Origin: Ectocarpus siliculosus | Lineage: Eukaryota; Sar; Phaeophyceae; Ectocarpales; Ectocarpaceae | Assembly: GCA_000310025.1 (NCBI GenBank) | Contig: FN649739.1 | Span: forward strand, 2,308,912-2,347,991 | Length of the DNA: 39,080 bases | Reading direction: 5' to 3' | In this document: in pieces, positions 1 to 12,000 of the stretch | Position numbering within the stretch: the stretch's first letter is position 1 | How the letters are laid out: every line of letters begins with the position of its first letter | Notes under the pieces: model-generated | Told to the model about the DNA's origin: nothing | What the model saw: only the letters and a program-made list of their open reading frames with translations | Database searches by the model: none | Translations under genes and position numbers: made by a program

Positions 1-92
1 GTGGTTTCGGAATTGGGTTTGGGTCCCGCAAAAATTTGTTTATTCTTTTTTGGGCATTTTTGTTGGGGGGGGGGGGGGGGGGGCGTAATCTT

Positions 93-124
93 GCCTTAGC
101 GGTTAGACCATTGACCACGCGTCC
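93..124 (+). repeat. Dispersed repeat, copy A (faintly tRNA-like)
   Basis: This segment shares the 15-base core GTTAGACCATTGACC, and several flanking bases, with a second copy at 667-698. Both copies lie just downstream of a long G-tract (65-83 here, 634-647 for the other). The TAGCGGTTAGA stretch is loosely like a pol III A box, and a GTTCCCACT segment downstream is a poor B-box match. A tRNA-derived SINE head is possible. No cloverleaf can be drawn with confidence, so this is not called as a tRNA. Confidence 0.4.
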
Positions 125-666
125 TCGTTGTTCCCACTGGACCGTTCATCGATGGCCAATAGTTCCTTCCTACTTTGCCAAAGGTGGCTCAAAATGTCTT
201 CCATAGTATATCTATCCTATCGATACCACTTCCCGCCTTTCCAACCCACTTCCTATGCGCCATTACGGCTACCGTCTTTTCCTCGCTATTCCATGCTTAA
301 TCGCTATTCCATGCTTCAAAGCATCCCCCTGTATGCATGCATTCCTTCTATTTTTCCCAGTTCAGTCATGTACACTTCCCTCTCCAGAACCCGGTCTTCG
401 CACTTTGCGTCGCAGGCACATTTGAACTTGTCGGTCCTGAATTTGACCCTCAGCTTGTCCCTGCATCCATTGGTCCATGTACCTCGGTACTCCTTAAACC
501 CTGTTCCTTCTTCCAACATTCCGTACACTTCCAGACCCTCCTTATCCTTGGTTTCTTGCCTTAGATTACTCTAGACCCTCCGTTTTCAGCGTTTCACCTT
601 CGTCAATTTCGAATCCCTTCCATACGCCCCCAAGGGGGGTGGGGGGGTGTACTCATAGTCGTGCAT

Positions 667-698
667 GCCGTAGTCGTTAGACCATTGACCTCGCATCC
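667..698 (+). repeat. Dispersed repeat, copy B (faintly tRNA-like)
   Basis: This is the second copy of the repeat at 93-124, with the same core and the same position relative to a G-tract. Here a GGGTTCTCACCGG stretch (about 723-735) lies some 45 bases downstream of the A-box-like TAGTCGTTAGA. That spacing is compatible with a degenerate pol III internal promoter. The sequence evidence is weak. Confidence 0.4.
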
Positions 699-1036
699 CT
701 ACAAAGCCGGGACGGAGCACGCCGGGTTCTCACCGGACCAGGCTCTCACATCACCAAGCGCCAAGCGCCGTGAGGTATTCGGCGAGTCGCATGAAGGGTG
801 AGCTGCATCCTGCTAAGGGTGTTCGGCATCTTGTGCTTACTTCCTTGCGTACGGATGACAGCTGTGTATGACTTAATTTACTTTCTGGTGCTTTCACTTC
901 CAGAGACAGTTATAAGCAATGTGTAACTGCCTCGAGGATGCTTGACCATTTTAACACAACGTGGTGCGATCATCCCCCGTTGCGCGGAGTGAGGTTTCTC
1001 CACCCCGCACAACATGATCTACTCGACCACCATTAT

Positions 1037-1068
1037 GGTTACCGCCAAAAAAAAAAACCCCGGTAACC
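1037..1068. repeat. Inverted repeat with A-rich loop
   Basis: GGTTACCG (1037-1044) is followed after 16 bases by its exact reverse complement CGGTAACC (1061-1068). The loop is mostly an A-run. It could form a small hairpin. No neighbouring gene gives it an obvious role. Confidence 0.5.
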
Positions 1069-1098
1069 TGGTTGCCGAGTTCACGAAGTGAATTGGTT

Positions 1099-1217
1099 TG
1101 TTTTACAACGTCGTTGCCAAGCGACGAAAACCCAATCCCGATGGCAAACACCGGGGGGGGCGGCTTGTTTTACAACGTCGTTGCCAAGCGACGAAAACCC
1201 AAACCCCGATGGCAAAT
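1099..1217. repeat. 66-bp tandem duplication, two copies
   Basis: A unit starting TTGTTTTACAACGTCGTTGC occurs at 1099 and again at 1165, a period of 66 bp. The first roughly 50 bases are nearly identical, with one substitution and one inserted base near the end. Each copy contains an imperfect hairpin (GTTTT...GTCG-TTGCCAAG-CGAC...AAAAC), and each is followed by a G-tract (1153-1160 and 1226-1239). This looks like a recent local duplication in non-coding sequence. Confidence 0.85.
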
Positions 1218-3770
1218 AAGGCCAAGGGGGGGGGGGGGGCGAAAATAGAGAAAAGATCAAAAACACTCATCCACACCATCACAGGGGGAGAGAGTAATAC
1301 CATTGACGATCATCCACACCACCACGACACGTGCAAGCCGTGATAAGCAGTGGGTCTGGAGGCTCCGCGGCCTTAGGGGTGGTTGTTCTGCCTGGACGGG
1401 AGACATGGCCTAAACGCACCGCAGGCAGGTGGTCGACATTTTTAATTTTCCCGGCGTGTTTCTCAACGCACGCGTGAACCTACTTGTAGCAACACACGTT
1501 TCAAATGCAGAGAGGAGCCAGACTACTGTCCAGCGGCTGTCAGAGACTTAGTCGGTCTACACTCGTGAGGACGCAAAGCCTTCTCCTGCGGTACACAACC
1601 GGATATATAGGGCGCACGATTCAGCCGGCCGACTTACCGCTGACGACTTGGCCCGCGTCTGCCATCGTCGACGTCGTTGTCGTTCATGTTGTGGAGAGCG
1701 GCGACAAGAGGGTGGCATGAAGACACAAACAAAAGGGAATCCCGGAGAGAGCCAGCCAGCCGTCCGTACAGCAGCCAGCGGTGGCATCCGTATGTACGAT
1801 CCACCCATCCATCCAGTCCGGGTTTGGATGTGCCCGCGCGGACGAGCGGTGGCACAACAAGCAGTAGCGAGGCGAAAAAAACGGGCGGCACGCATGAGTT
1901 TTTTTCACATTTCTGCGTTGGGGGTTGTGCAGGGTGCAGGACTCCCATGGCGGGGTCAGGGCGCAAATGTAGGAGGAAAAAAACAAAAAACAGCAGTGAT
2001 CTAGAGCTTGTTGCAACCCCACAGGGGAGATGTCCCTGTATGCCGCTCGGGGAATCATACAGAACACTACATAACACATGTACTTTGTAGCGTGTCTGCT
2101 AACGCCATGAGCTCATTGCAATTCATCCCGGGCTCCTACATACCTGCTGTGGATCGAGAGATGAATCATTCATCGTGTTCGTGTTTTTTGCGAGAAAAAA
2201 AAAACACAGAGCAATCACATATTTCGTTTCGCTTGCTTTTTCTGCTGGCACAGCAAAACCCTAATGCGTAACCCAGCCCACTGTTGTTTCGCGAAAAAAA
2301 ACAAAAACGAGGCGTGGGAGCGGGGAAAGATCCGGCCTGTGGCTTGACCAATTGCAGCCACGCGTTCACCTTCTCACCCGCGGGAGACTACTGTATTGCA
2401 AGTCGGGAGATTGTCCGAGATGCAAATTGTGTGACGTGAGATACCACCCCCTTGCTCTTCCCCTCTCGATTTTCGCCAAGGTGATGTTGGGGGGCGGATT
2501 TCGTGCTTTTCGACTCTCCTTCAGCTTGTTACAGCAGCCGTAGTGCAATTCACCGTCAACTTCGTTTGCATGCACTGCACGGTACACCTCTTGCTGCCTA
2601 CTCCAACCGGTGTGGGGAAACGAACGGTCCAAAGTTGTAACCTAAGGTATCACAACGACCTCAATCAAGCGTACGCCCAAAGATGGCTCTGGCACCCTCT
2701 TGTGTTGTAAAAACCCCAGTGGTTGTGATGGTCCTGGGTTTAAAACACTGAGAAGTAGGTTGCTGCTGGACCAGCGAGCAGTTGACGTGGGGACTTGGTG
2801 CAAGAGGAGAAAAATCTAGGGACGGCAGCGAGCGCACAGCGCCAGCATAAATATTGCAATATTGCTTCATAAATTTACTTTTTATTTTGCTGCTGCATGA
2901 TAGCATCTCCATCACCACCGTATCCTGTCCCTACGCCAGTGTACCGAAGCTCTGCGTGCGCAGCTACTGCTGCTGGGGTGACATTCATACGGCTTTGAAA
3001 ATGTTGCAACGCGGAATGACACAGACACACCGGGTCGATCATGCAATTGCAGGTTTTTCTCTCCGCCGTGCACAAGCAGGTGTGTTCCATGACAAATCTC
3101 AAGGGTTGCACCCCTGCCACGTGTACCAGAGGTAGGAACAGACGTCGTGGGTGAAGGGGACCGAGACGCCGCCAAACACCAGACGCACGTGTTGGTGAAG
3201 CACTGGTGCTCGGTCGGTACAGCAGTATACGTCGGGAGCACATCAGCAGAGGGGCGGTGTGTTGGCAAAGCAACCGAAATGTCGATGTTGCCACAACCGC
3301 TCAAAACCCCGCATGCATCCCCGTCCTACATCAATTGAAGTTTCGATCGCGATGACGCCAGCAAGCCCGCCACCTTCTCAGCTACTCTACGTCCACATTC
3401 TGTACACTTCTTGGCGCTGTCGTACTCCCCTAACGTTGTGCTGCGTGCACCGTTCTGCGTGTAAAAGCAAGGGGCTGCTGATGCTGACAAACAACGATGA
3501 CCAACCTGGTGGGAGGCGCTGTTGACCTTCGACCACCGCACGCCACACAGGGCCGCGGGGCCAACCGGTCGCACGAAAGCGCGCGCTGCCGGGGAGAGCA
3601 TCAGGAGCATCGTTGCGGTGGGAGCGCCGGCAATCATTGTCTCTCTGTTCACCTGCTGTACGGCTGTGGTTTGCTCGTGTGAGTCTCTGTCACAGGTGAG
3701 CATGCTCTCCTCCCAGCACCGGTGGTCTGCCTGTGGGGGGCACGACGATTGGCACAAAAATATAGGGCAG

Positions 3771-3874
3771 GCTGGTGGCACCGTAGATTTTGCCTGCCCA
3801 AAGCTGAAAGATCGGCCCGCTCGCTGGTGGCACCGTAGATTCTGCCTGCCCAAAGCTGAAAGATCGGCCCGCTT
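3771..3874. repeat. 52-bp tandem duplication, two copies
   Basis: The unit starting GCTGGTGGCACCGTAGATT runs 3771-3822 and again 3823-3874, directly abutting, with one T/C difference. It lies about 300 bp upstream of the EML start codon, so it may fall in promoter or 5' UTR sequence. Apparent proteins read across it on either strand are repeat artefacts. Confidence 0.85.
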
Positions 3875-4182
3875 GCGCTGGCAGCGCCCGGTATCCATAT
3901 CATTGCGCACACACGTGGGATCCTACTGCACACACTGCGTGTGAGTTCGCCTTCCTCCCTCTCTATTTCTTCCCTCTCGCTGAAGCTATATCCTAGTCAA
4001 GTCGCGCCTTGTGGTCAGTGAAAAGGCATCTCTTGAGCCCACGCGCGACTTCCCAGTGTGTGGGCATATCTTGTCCGGAGTCGAAGAACCCCCCCCATAG
4101 AGAGAACGTACAACCTCGTAAGCTGATGACCCTTGGATATTCAGCTCTCAACTCGTCACTTGCTTCCTGAAGGAGGTAAACG

Positions 4183-6098
4183 ATGGGCCAGAGGCACGGA
4201 AAGGCCGTGTATGACAGCGCTGCAAAGCCCTTCCTCAACCTCAGCCTTGCGGCCGTTGGCACGCTATGGGAGACATTCAACGACGTCGCGGATGGCTTCG
4301 GCATCAATCTGCATGAGTTTCTAGAGATATGCTCCGAGCTGGGAGAAGAGCTGCAGCTCAACAGGGCCAAGCTGGATAAGGTGAAGATTCTTGCATATAC
4401 CGCGCTTTGGTTTTCTAGAGTGCATATCGTGTACACACTGTGGAAGACGGCCTGGACTCGACGGCACAGTGTTGTGCGGTACGGGTGCGGGTGTCTGTTG
4501 GACTGCGGCTCATCCTCTCGTAAAGCTACAACAGCAGCAACACCTGGGTTTTTGTCGTACCCGGTAGGTTCGCATGCTGGGGCCAGAGAGTGAGGGTGCG
4601 GTAGGCCATGCAGTTTCCTGGTGTGGCCTACAAATGGTGCCGTGAACTGTAGTGTTTCCGTGCTTCCACGTCGTCGGTAGGACTTATGCAGCTGTAGGAA
4701 GATTATTCGTTTGACACGTTAGGTCGCAAATTGGTACACGTCATTGCTCAGTCTAATGCCAAACACGATTTTGTTGCAAACATTTCCACATGTGCGTGTT
4801 GGCGCTTTGACAACGCAACGGCAGCTTTCAACGGCTCTCTTCAAGCTCCTGGACACCGACAATAACGGCTTGATAGACGCCATCGAGTTCGTCAGCGCCA
4901 TGGCGTGCGCTTCGGGTAAGACGAAGGAACAAAGCAATTAGTAAAAGTGTTGTACGTCCCACTGCTGTGATTGGCATGTCAGGCCGAGAGTTGCATTGCT
5001 GAATGTGGTTGCCCACGCTAGGGATCGGCCTGGGCAACGGCAGCGTTTTACACTTAGTACATGTAGTCTACATACGCCGTTGGCGATTTCTTGCAGGCTC
5101 CTATTAAGTCGAAGTAATCTCTTCGTTCCGATATTTTGCTTGTTCTTTCAAGAGAAAAAGTAGACCGCGAGTAGGATTACCAAGGTACCGTCACACGGAA
5201 AATAAATTATGGTATTGCAGTCCTTAGCTCATCTGCTGCCAGTTGGACGGCAGACCCACGACGCCCGTTCATGGCTCTTGCATTGATACAACCCGACCCC
5301 GTCATTGCCTAGTAGCTGTAAATGCGTACAGAGTTAACCAAAGTGTGGCTATACCTGTTTCCATTGTATCTCGCACGCCCTCGCACATGGTTCAGGGATG
5401 AGCGTGACCGACACTCTGGAGTTTGTCCTGAACTGCTATGACTTCGACGGCACCGGTCGCCTCACGATAGATGAGATATCCCTGGCCTTCAAGAGCACCG
5501 TTACCGGTATGTGCAAGCTAGAGGGGACCGGCGCGGGCGCTGACGCGGGCCTCAAGGCCTGTCCTCGCGACGTCGATTTCGAAGCCGCCGCCATGAACGC
5601 CTTCGAGCGCCGGGCTGAGGGGTCTGACCGGTTCAAGGTCAAGGTTCGTGCGGAAACCGGAGCTTGCTAGGGTTGTGCCCGTGGTGTATTCGGCAGCTCT
5701 TCCAGAAACACTTGGGCGCGTTTTACGGATTTGCTTTTTACACAAATCAAGTTTCATCACGTACATACACTTGCGAGTAGGCACTGTAGATATCCTCTTC
5801 CCCTCAGGCCGAGGGCATTTCCTTTCTGTTCACATGCGGTACTTCGAAAAAGTTTTTTTGGCATGCCTCGAACAAGATGATGGACTGGTGGCTACTGATT
5901 GTTTTCGGCGTGCAAATTCACGGTCGTGTGTCCGACCAAGCAGATGCGGGAGGTGATCGACTTTTGCCAGGAACAGCCCGAAATCAGGTCATGGCTCGAC
6001 TACTTCGACGACCCGGCTGAGGAGGAAGCCCTGGCAGCAGCGGGGTCGGAGGGGAAGGAGGGAGGAGAGGAAGGCGGGGAGGACAACGACATCCGGCG
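4183..6098 (+). CDS. EML gene exons 1-4: calcineurin-B/CBL-like EF-hand head
   Basis: The exons are 4183-4380, 4825-4915, 5396-5643 and 5944-6098. The protein starts MGQRHG, so Gly2 could be N-myristoylated, although position 6 is not the usual Ser/Thr. There are four EF-hand-like units. The first is degenerate (around NDVADGFGINLHEF). The second has a canonical loop DTDNNGLIDAIE (residues 76-87), and the third a canonical loop DFDGTGRLTIDE (112-123), with Asp/Asn at calcium positions 1, 3 and 5, Gly at 6 and Glu at 12. The fourth, split by intron 3, lacks ligands (ERRAEGSDRFKVK) but keeps the exit helix and PEIRSWLDYFDD. An acidic Glu/Gly tail follows. Two working central sites between dead outer ones resemble NCS/CBL-type sensors. 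Expected role: calcium-dependent control of the microtubule-binding part. The exon 3 donor may instead lie 6 bp upstream. Confidence 0.85.
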
Positions 6099-9000
6099 GT
6101 AGGTTTCGGCAGTGTGCATGCACAAACATATCCCCTTCCTTGGGTGATCCATTCGCCCCAGGTGTTGGCCGTCGGTCTCGGTTTCTATCTTCCGCATTGT
6201 GGTGGCCTCCTTAGTCAGGGTCCCTCTGAACCCATCCATTTGCGGGACATGCTTTGCCCTCCGTTTCCGCCATTATCATTGACTACTTCGAGTTCTCCTT
6301 GCACCCCGGTTTACCAATAGCGTATGCAAAAGGATAGAAAGCGAATCTATACTTGTGCCTCGCCCGAAGTTGTTCGAAGCCGATGTGTGGTTTGCGTACC
6401 CGCGTTGACCCCGGGCCTTTGAATGAACCTTTTCAGCGAGGGATGGTTCCCAGTGCGCACGACGAACGAGACCGCCGTGGCAGAGGACAACGCCTTTTCG
6501 TCGGCAAGGGCTCCTCAAGAGACGACAACAACAACAACCACAGCCGGCGGCACTGCCAAAGGCAAGAAATCGGCAACGGCGACACCTCCCTGGATGGAGA
6601 CGGTGAAAAGCCTTGTGCCTGCGTCTTTCAGTGGGCAGGTATGAGCTATATTGTGGTCTTATGTAGAGAGAAAGGTTTCCTGTACACGGCAGGCTGAGTA
6701 CGCACCTGACCCCCTCCAACCTGAAGACCAACGTCAGTGTTCTTTGCTTCAGTGAGGTTTTGCACAGTGCCATAGACTTGTGGCTGGTCATGATACCGTG
6801 CCACACCAGTTGATGTTACGCCCCTGGTGCCAGCGTTCTTGGAGCGCCGTATGGCCATTTACACACCATACGTGGGGAAAGAAAACACCGCCTCCGTCTC
6901 AACTGACTAACAGAAGGGGTGTGTGGTCGAATAATTGGTTGTCTGCGTGTGGTATGGTTCGATAGACTTTCAAATGCCCAACATTGTTCGGACAGCGACA
7001 GATGGAAATTTGTTCACCGAGGGAGTTCCATTCGTGAGGTTGGGAGTTGGAGAGGGAGAAGGCCATTTGACAACGCTCCGTTTCGCCATGAAGCCATGGT
7101 ACGTGCGATACCCAACTGCCTCAAACGTTCAGTTCATTGCGTTCGGGCATGAATGTTTACAACCAGACGATTGACAAGACCCCGCCCGACATAGGCGCGA
7201 GCCTCGAGTGGATCCACGGCTACAACGGCTCTACTTGCCGCAACAACGTGCGCTACAGCGCCGGGGGCGAGGTGGGTATTCACTGCCATGTTCCCAACAA
7301 CAGGTTTGCCTGGGGGGTGCATAGTGGCTGCGATGATTAGGATGATTCCTGAAAACACGAAACAAGTACTAAATCCATTAAAGACAGCGTGAGTATGACG
7401 CCGTTCGCTATTTTTCTTGGGGTGTTTTGAGTGCGTGTGTGTTGTGCAGGATTTTCTTTCAGCCACCCGAAATGCGTGTTTGACTCCTATGTGACGACTA
7501 CCCCATATCAAACGACGCGCGACATTTCCGCGCAGCGAAGACTTGTGCCAGCTTCAACCGAACAGCTTATCAGCTGCCTGTTGTTGTGTATACAGGTTGC
7601 TCTTTTCAGCCAAGCGTCGTTCTAAGAGACTGGTGCCTCGAGTGCTTGACATTGCTTCTCCCATGGTCCAGCCGACCTTGTGATGAGAACATGGGTCGCT
7701 CGTTTCCCCTTTGGTTGGTTTCTCTTCTTCTTGGTCGCTCTCATCCTTTTCTCTGCGGTAAAGGTCATATACCACGCGTGTCGGGCATGCGTCAGCTACA
7801 ACGCCACCGACCACCGGCAGAGGTTTAACCTTGACCACACGGATGACATCTGCAGCTTTGCCATGCACCCGTCGGGTCGGCTGGCCGCCACGGGGGAGGT
7901 GAGGAATGCCCAAGTTCCTGGGTCTTGTCGTGCATCGAGAGGGAGCCTTGCGTGCCTAAGTTTGAATGTATTCCGTCTAGGTTACTCAGAACTTTCCCTT
8001 GATGCAAGTAGGGCACAGTCTTCCCTCGGAAATGGCATTCCAACTGCACTGTACTGCACTGCACTGATTGCACTATGTCCAACTTTGTTTTTTCGCCCGT
8101 CCCACCAGCTAGCCCATACTGTTCTAGCATTCCTTCCTCTTGCATCTGTACTAGTTTACAGGAACGTTAAACCGGTATCACCCAATATTTGTAGAGCATC
8201 ATAGTTTCGACCTGTCTCTTCGGCTGTAACTGCGCCCCGCAATGACCTTGGGTGGAACATTCTTGTCGAATACGACGGCGACATTCGCCACACCAACGCC
8301 GAGCGAAAGTTGAGGGGGGAACGGAGTTGTTGCGACTCACGCTGCGATGATGGTCACATTTGAGGTGTGTGTTTGGAGGTACGATCGGACGCCCGTTGGC
8401 CGATATCGTTCTTATTTGCTGGTCTTCAGGTGGGCACTGAGCCAAAGATCATCATCTGGGACACGGCTACGATGCAGACGGTCAAGGTCATCAAAGGCTT
8501 CCACCGACGGGCGGTGACTTTGCTGGTGCGGGCGCCATATTGTTGACATTTCAGGCCCAATGTGTCTGATTTGGTCAGGATACAACACGGAGAGCAACGA
8601 GCATGTGTTCATCATTATGATCAATGTTATTCGGGAGATGCATTACACCCTCGAAAATCTTTCCTGCATCGCGATGGCAAACAAGAGTAACACTTTTTGT
8701 GCCAACCATGGTGTCTGATCGACGCGTCGGTCTACCAATTTTGACGGATACGGTCATACCCGCACAGGGCAACCTTCAATGCTCGATTTCCACGACCAGT
8801 AGGGTGCCAAGGCCAAACGTTGGGTATTAGAAAGGTTCTCAATGCTATGTTTCCAACCCCGCTCTGTTCGGCGCTGGCACTTCTTTCCTGCGTAGCCTTC
8901 AAGCTTTACACCTTGACCCAAGGGGAACAATATTCGGCCCTGATAAGCGCCCTCAACACGGCATCTGTTTGTTTCTCATCTGGCTCTTCCGTAGAGTCTT

Positions 9001-12000
9001 CATGGCGCACTCCAAGACACGCCTTTTGAGTCATACCGCCTCTGCCAGCTCGGATTATTATTTTCCCGTTTACCTCCATTTACCTCCTCCGTTATTTCGC
9101 ATGGTACCAACACACGTTAAGGCGTTTAGCGAGAACGGAGCTCTGCTTGCGAGTGTGGGACAGGACGACAACCATTGCCTTGCCGTGCACGACTGGGAAA
9201 AGGGCAAGCTGCAACACACCGGTCCCACCGATATGCGCGCGGTGAGAGAGCGGTACGAGTGCAGCCATGAGAAGTATGACTATCGTTCTTTTACGATATG
9301 GTATAGTGAAGCAGACCAAGCCCGCACCCCAACAGGACAGGGGCGGCAACACCGACAACGATGACGACACATCATCACTATCGTCGCAAATGACACGATT
9401 GCCGACAGCAACAACCGCCGTACGGCAAAACGTTGCAAGAGGAGAGGGGCACTATGGCGATGACATCATATGAGTTGCCTGACTATCACACGTACTAACA
9501 CGACCAACTTGCCCCACGAAGTTTCATATGCCCAACTGCATATCAAATCGAATGATTGAAACTCCAGGTTTTAGGGTGCTGCTTCGAAGCCGATGGGGGC
9601 GTCGTCACGTGCGGGGACAAGCACGCGCTCTTCTGGAAGAAGGAACGACAGTGCTTCGTCAAGAAGAAGGGCGTGTTCGGGCGTAAAGCCACCGCGCAGA
9701 TGCTCATCTGTTGTTCCCGCCTCCAGGGAAAGGTTTGTAAACATGTCCTCCACACATATCTGACCACGTTGATGCCTATTGTAGCATGGGTCGCAAATGA
9801 AAAAAATCAAATGTCCACGCCTATTGCGGGAGAGGGTCTGCCGACAGTATCAGTAAAAGCCTCGTGATACAACTATCGCCATTTACGGCACCCGTTGAGC
9901 ACATACCTCATCCTCTTGTACAACTTCCTTTCTTCCCCATGTCGGCAACCAAAAACGTTGATTAGGTCATAACCGGGGCGGCGTCAGGGCACTTGTACGT
10001 CTGGTCCGGCCGGAACTGCGTGCGCTCGGTGCGCGGCCACTACGGCTCGGTGACCGCCATGTTTTCGGGTCCCTATGGTCTCATCTCGGGGGGAAAGGTG
10101 CGCGCCCAGAAAGGGGCTTTGGTTTGATGGTGGTACAATACTGTGGTTTGCTGTTTCAGGACGGTACCATGTGCATACGGCTAGTGGAGCTAGGTAATTG
10201 ACCCGGAGAGACGTGGCCGGTGACTGCAGATGCGTAGGGCGAGTGTCGTCCAAAATGACAAACAGTTCCAGCCGGGCTTTTTGAAGTGACGAGTGAACCT
10301 GCAGGCACAAAAAACAAAAATGAACACGAACTGGAGTATGATTCAACTTGACAAGATGGTTTTCGTTTTCAACAATCAACCCTCTGAGTACCTCTGACCG
10401 TGTTACATTTTTATCCATCATCCGCCAACACGTAACAAATGATCTCCTTCATCGCTACAGCTCTTGCTGCTGCTGGCGCTGGCGCTTCTGCCTTTTGCGT
10501 GTGAAAATCATTTCAAATCCACACCCAATATGATAATGGACGATGCTACACATGACGGTAGGACATGCGCGTCAGGCTTTGGAGCCCCAAGATGGAACCT
10601 GGGGCAACCTTCGACATGAGTGCCTTCGGACCCTGCCCCATTGTGCACAGCCTGTGCCTCTCCAACGACGGGACCAAGCTTCTCGTGGGGGTCAAGGGAT
10701 GCGAGGTACGCACGAGGTTTCACGTCCACTGTTCACAACCTAATTTTTAGGCACGAGAAGAACATTATAGTGACTAGCGAAGGCTAGAGAGGTGAGAGGT
10801 AGGGCCAGCATGCACCAAGAAAATGCTCGTGCATGGCAACGTTCGATGGGGGGGCTTTACGGTTGTGAAAGGGGTGCGCCACAGCCAGTATGGGCAGGAC
10901 ACAGGCCGATCGTACACCGGCGAATATTGAATCGGTGGACTGTTGGGTTCACTCTAGTGGTAGGACCAAAGCCCGGGCAGCAAGGGGTTTGGAGGGAAAA
11001 TTTCCGCACCAAAGATCTTACTTCCGCCAGGTTTGCTTCCACGTTCAGTCCTTGAGAAATCGGTTTCTGACTGTGTAGCGCGACGTGCACCAGATTTAAG
11101 CCTGTCCCTTTTATCGCGAAGGTCTGAAACGGACACAACGGCAGCCTGAACGTTTTCTAAACGATATTTACATTGGCAGGTCCAGCGTCTCATTTTCTTC
11201 GACTCTTGAGCGTTGTCGTTCTTACCATTCTGTTGCTGATGTTTATCTGTGCTATCAGAGTGTATCAGCCGGTGGGATCGCATTCAGAACAGTCCGTCGC
11301 AAAAACCGCAGCAGTCATTCTGCCGCTCACGTAGAAGCTCCTCCCATTTTGTCAGATCTACGAAGTTAGCGCTGCGGACGGTTCAGACGTAGCCGGCGGA
11401 CCCGTGACCACCTCGCACTTCGACGGGCAGCTTACGGGGCTGGCAAGGCATCCACAGAGGGCTGAATACGCCACCGCTGGGTCTGACGGCACGGTAAGGG
11501 CTTTTTCAGCCCACATTTCGTCATCGGGTCCAGAAAGGGATCGACGATCAATTTGAACTTGCTGCACTGCTGTGGTCAGATATAATATGGTAGTGGACTT
11601 GCCGCTCAGCAAAACAATCATCATCGGGCTCCCCTGTACGGTGTGTGCAGTGGCAAGGGTGTCATCGTGATGTTCCTCCCCGCCCTACCGGATGAAGAGG
11701 CTCCCCGACAGCATCAAACAAGCTGCTTTGATGCTTCGTTGGTGTGGGAATGCAGCAGTTCGTCTGATCCCTTTGGTTAGGCTTGGTCCGCGCTGAGCGG
11801 TAACCAACAATAGGCCTAACGGATGACGCACGGTCCATGGATACGCCCGAACCTGTCAAGGGAACAACCCCCCGCTTGTTGCAAAGCGTTGGTGAATGTA
11901 AACTAATCACCTAAAAGAGAACAACACACAACGATATCGAGATCACGAAGACTATTCACTCTGGCGCTTATCGCTGTTGCGACAACCAACGACAACCACA

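Larger units (their letters stand above)
1..4182. other. Upstream region without a supportable gene
   Basis: I see no convincing coding region here. The many short open frames overlap each other on both strands, show no recognisable domain, and are not connected by splice sites into a longer product. The region does hold G-tracts (65-83, 634-647, 1153-1160, 1226-1239), a pair of related repeats (93-124 and 667-698), an inverted repeat (1037-1068) and tandem duplications (1099-1217, 3771-3874), each listed separately. Between about 1240 and 3770 I see nothing beyond short A-runs and ordinary non-coding sequence. The last few hundred bases before 4183 should include the promoter and 5' UTR of the EML gene. 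A pyrimidine-rich stretch lies at about 3950-3980, but I could not fix a TATA box or transcription start. Confidence 0.6.

Noticed and set aside
1101-1182. GTTTTACAACGTCGT, which also occurs in the lacZ alpha region of cloning vectors
   Set aside because: The match is only about 15 bases, ends at once on both sides, and appears in both copies of a local tandem repeat. Vector contamination would give a longer match, so coincidence is more likely.
128-2090. Overlapping open frames of 60-150 codons on both strands
   Set aside because: They overlap in several frames at once, have no recognisable domain, and no splice pattern extends them. They look like chance frames in non-coding DNA.
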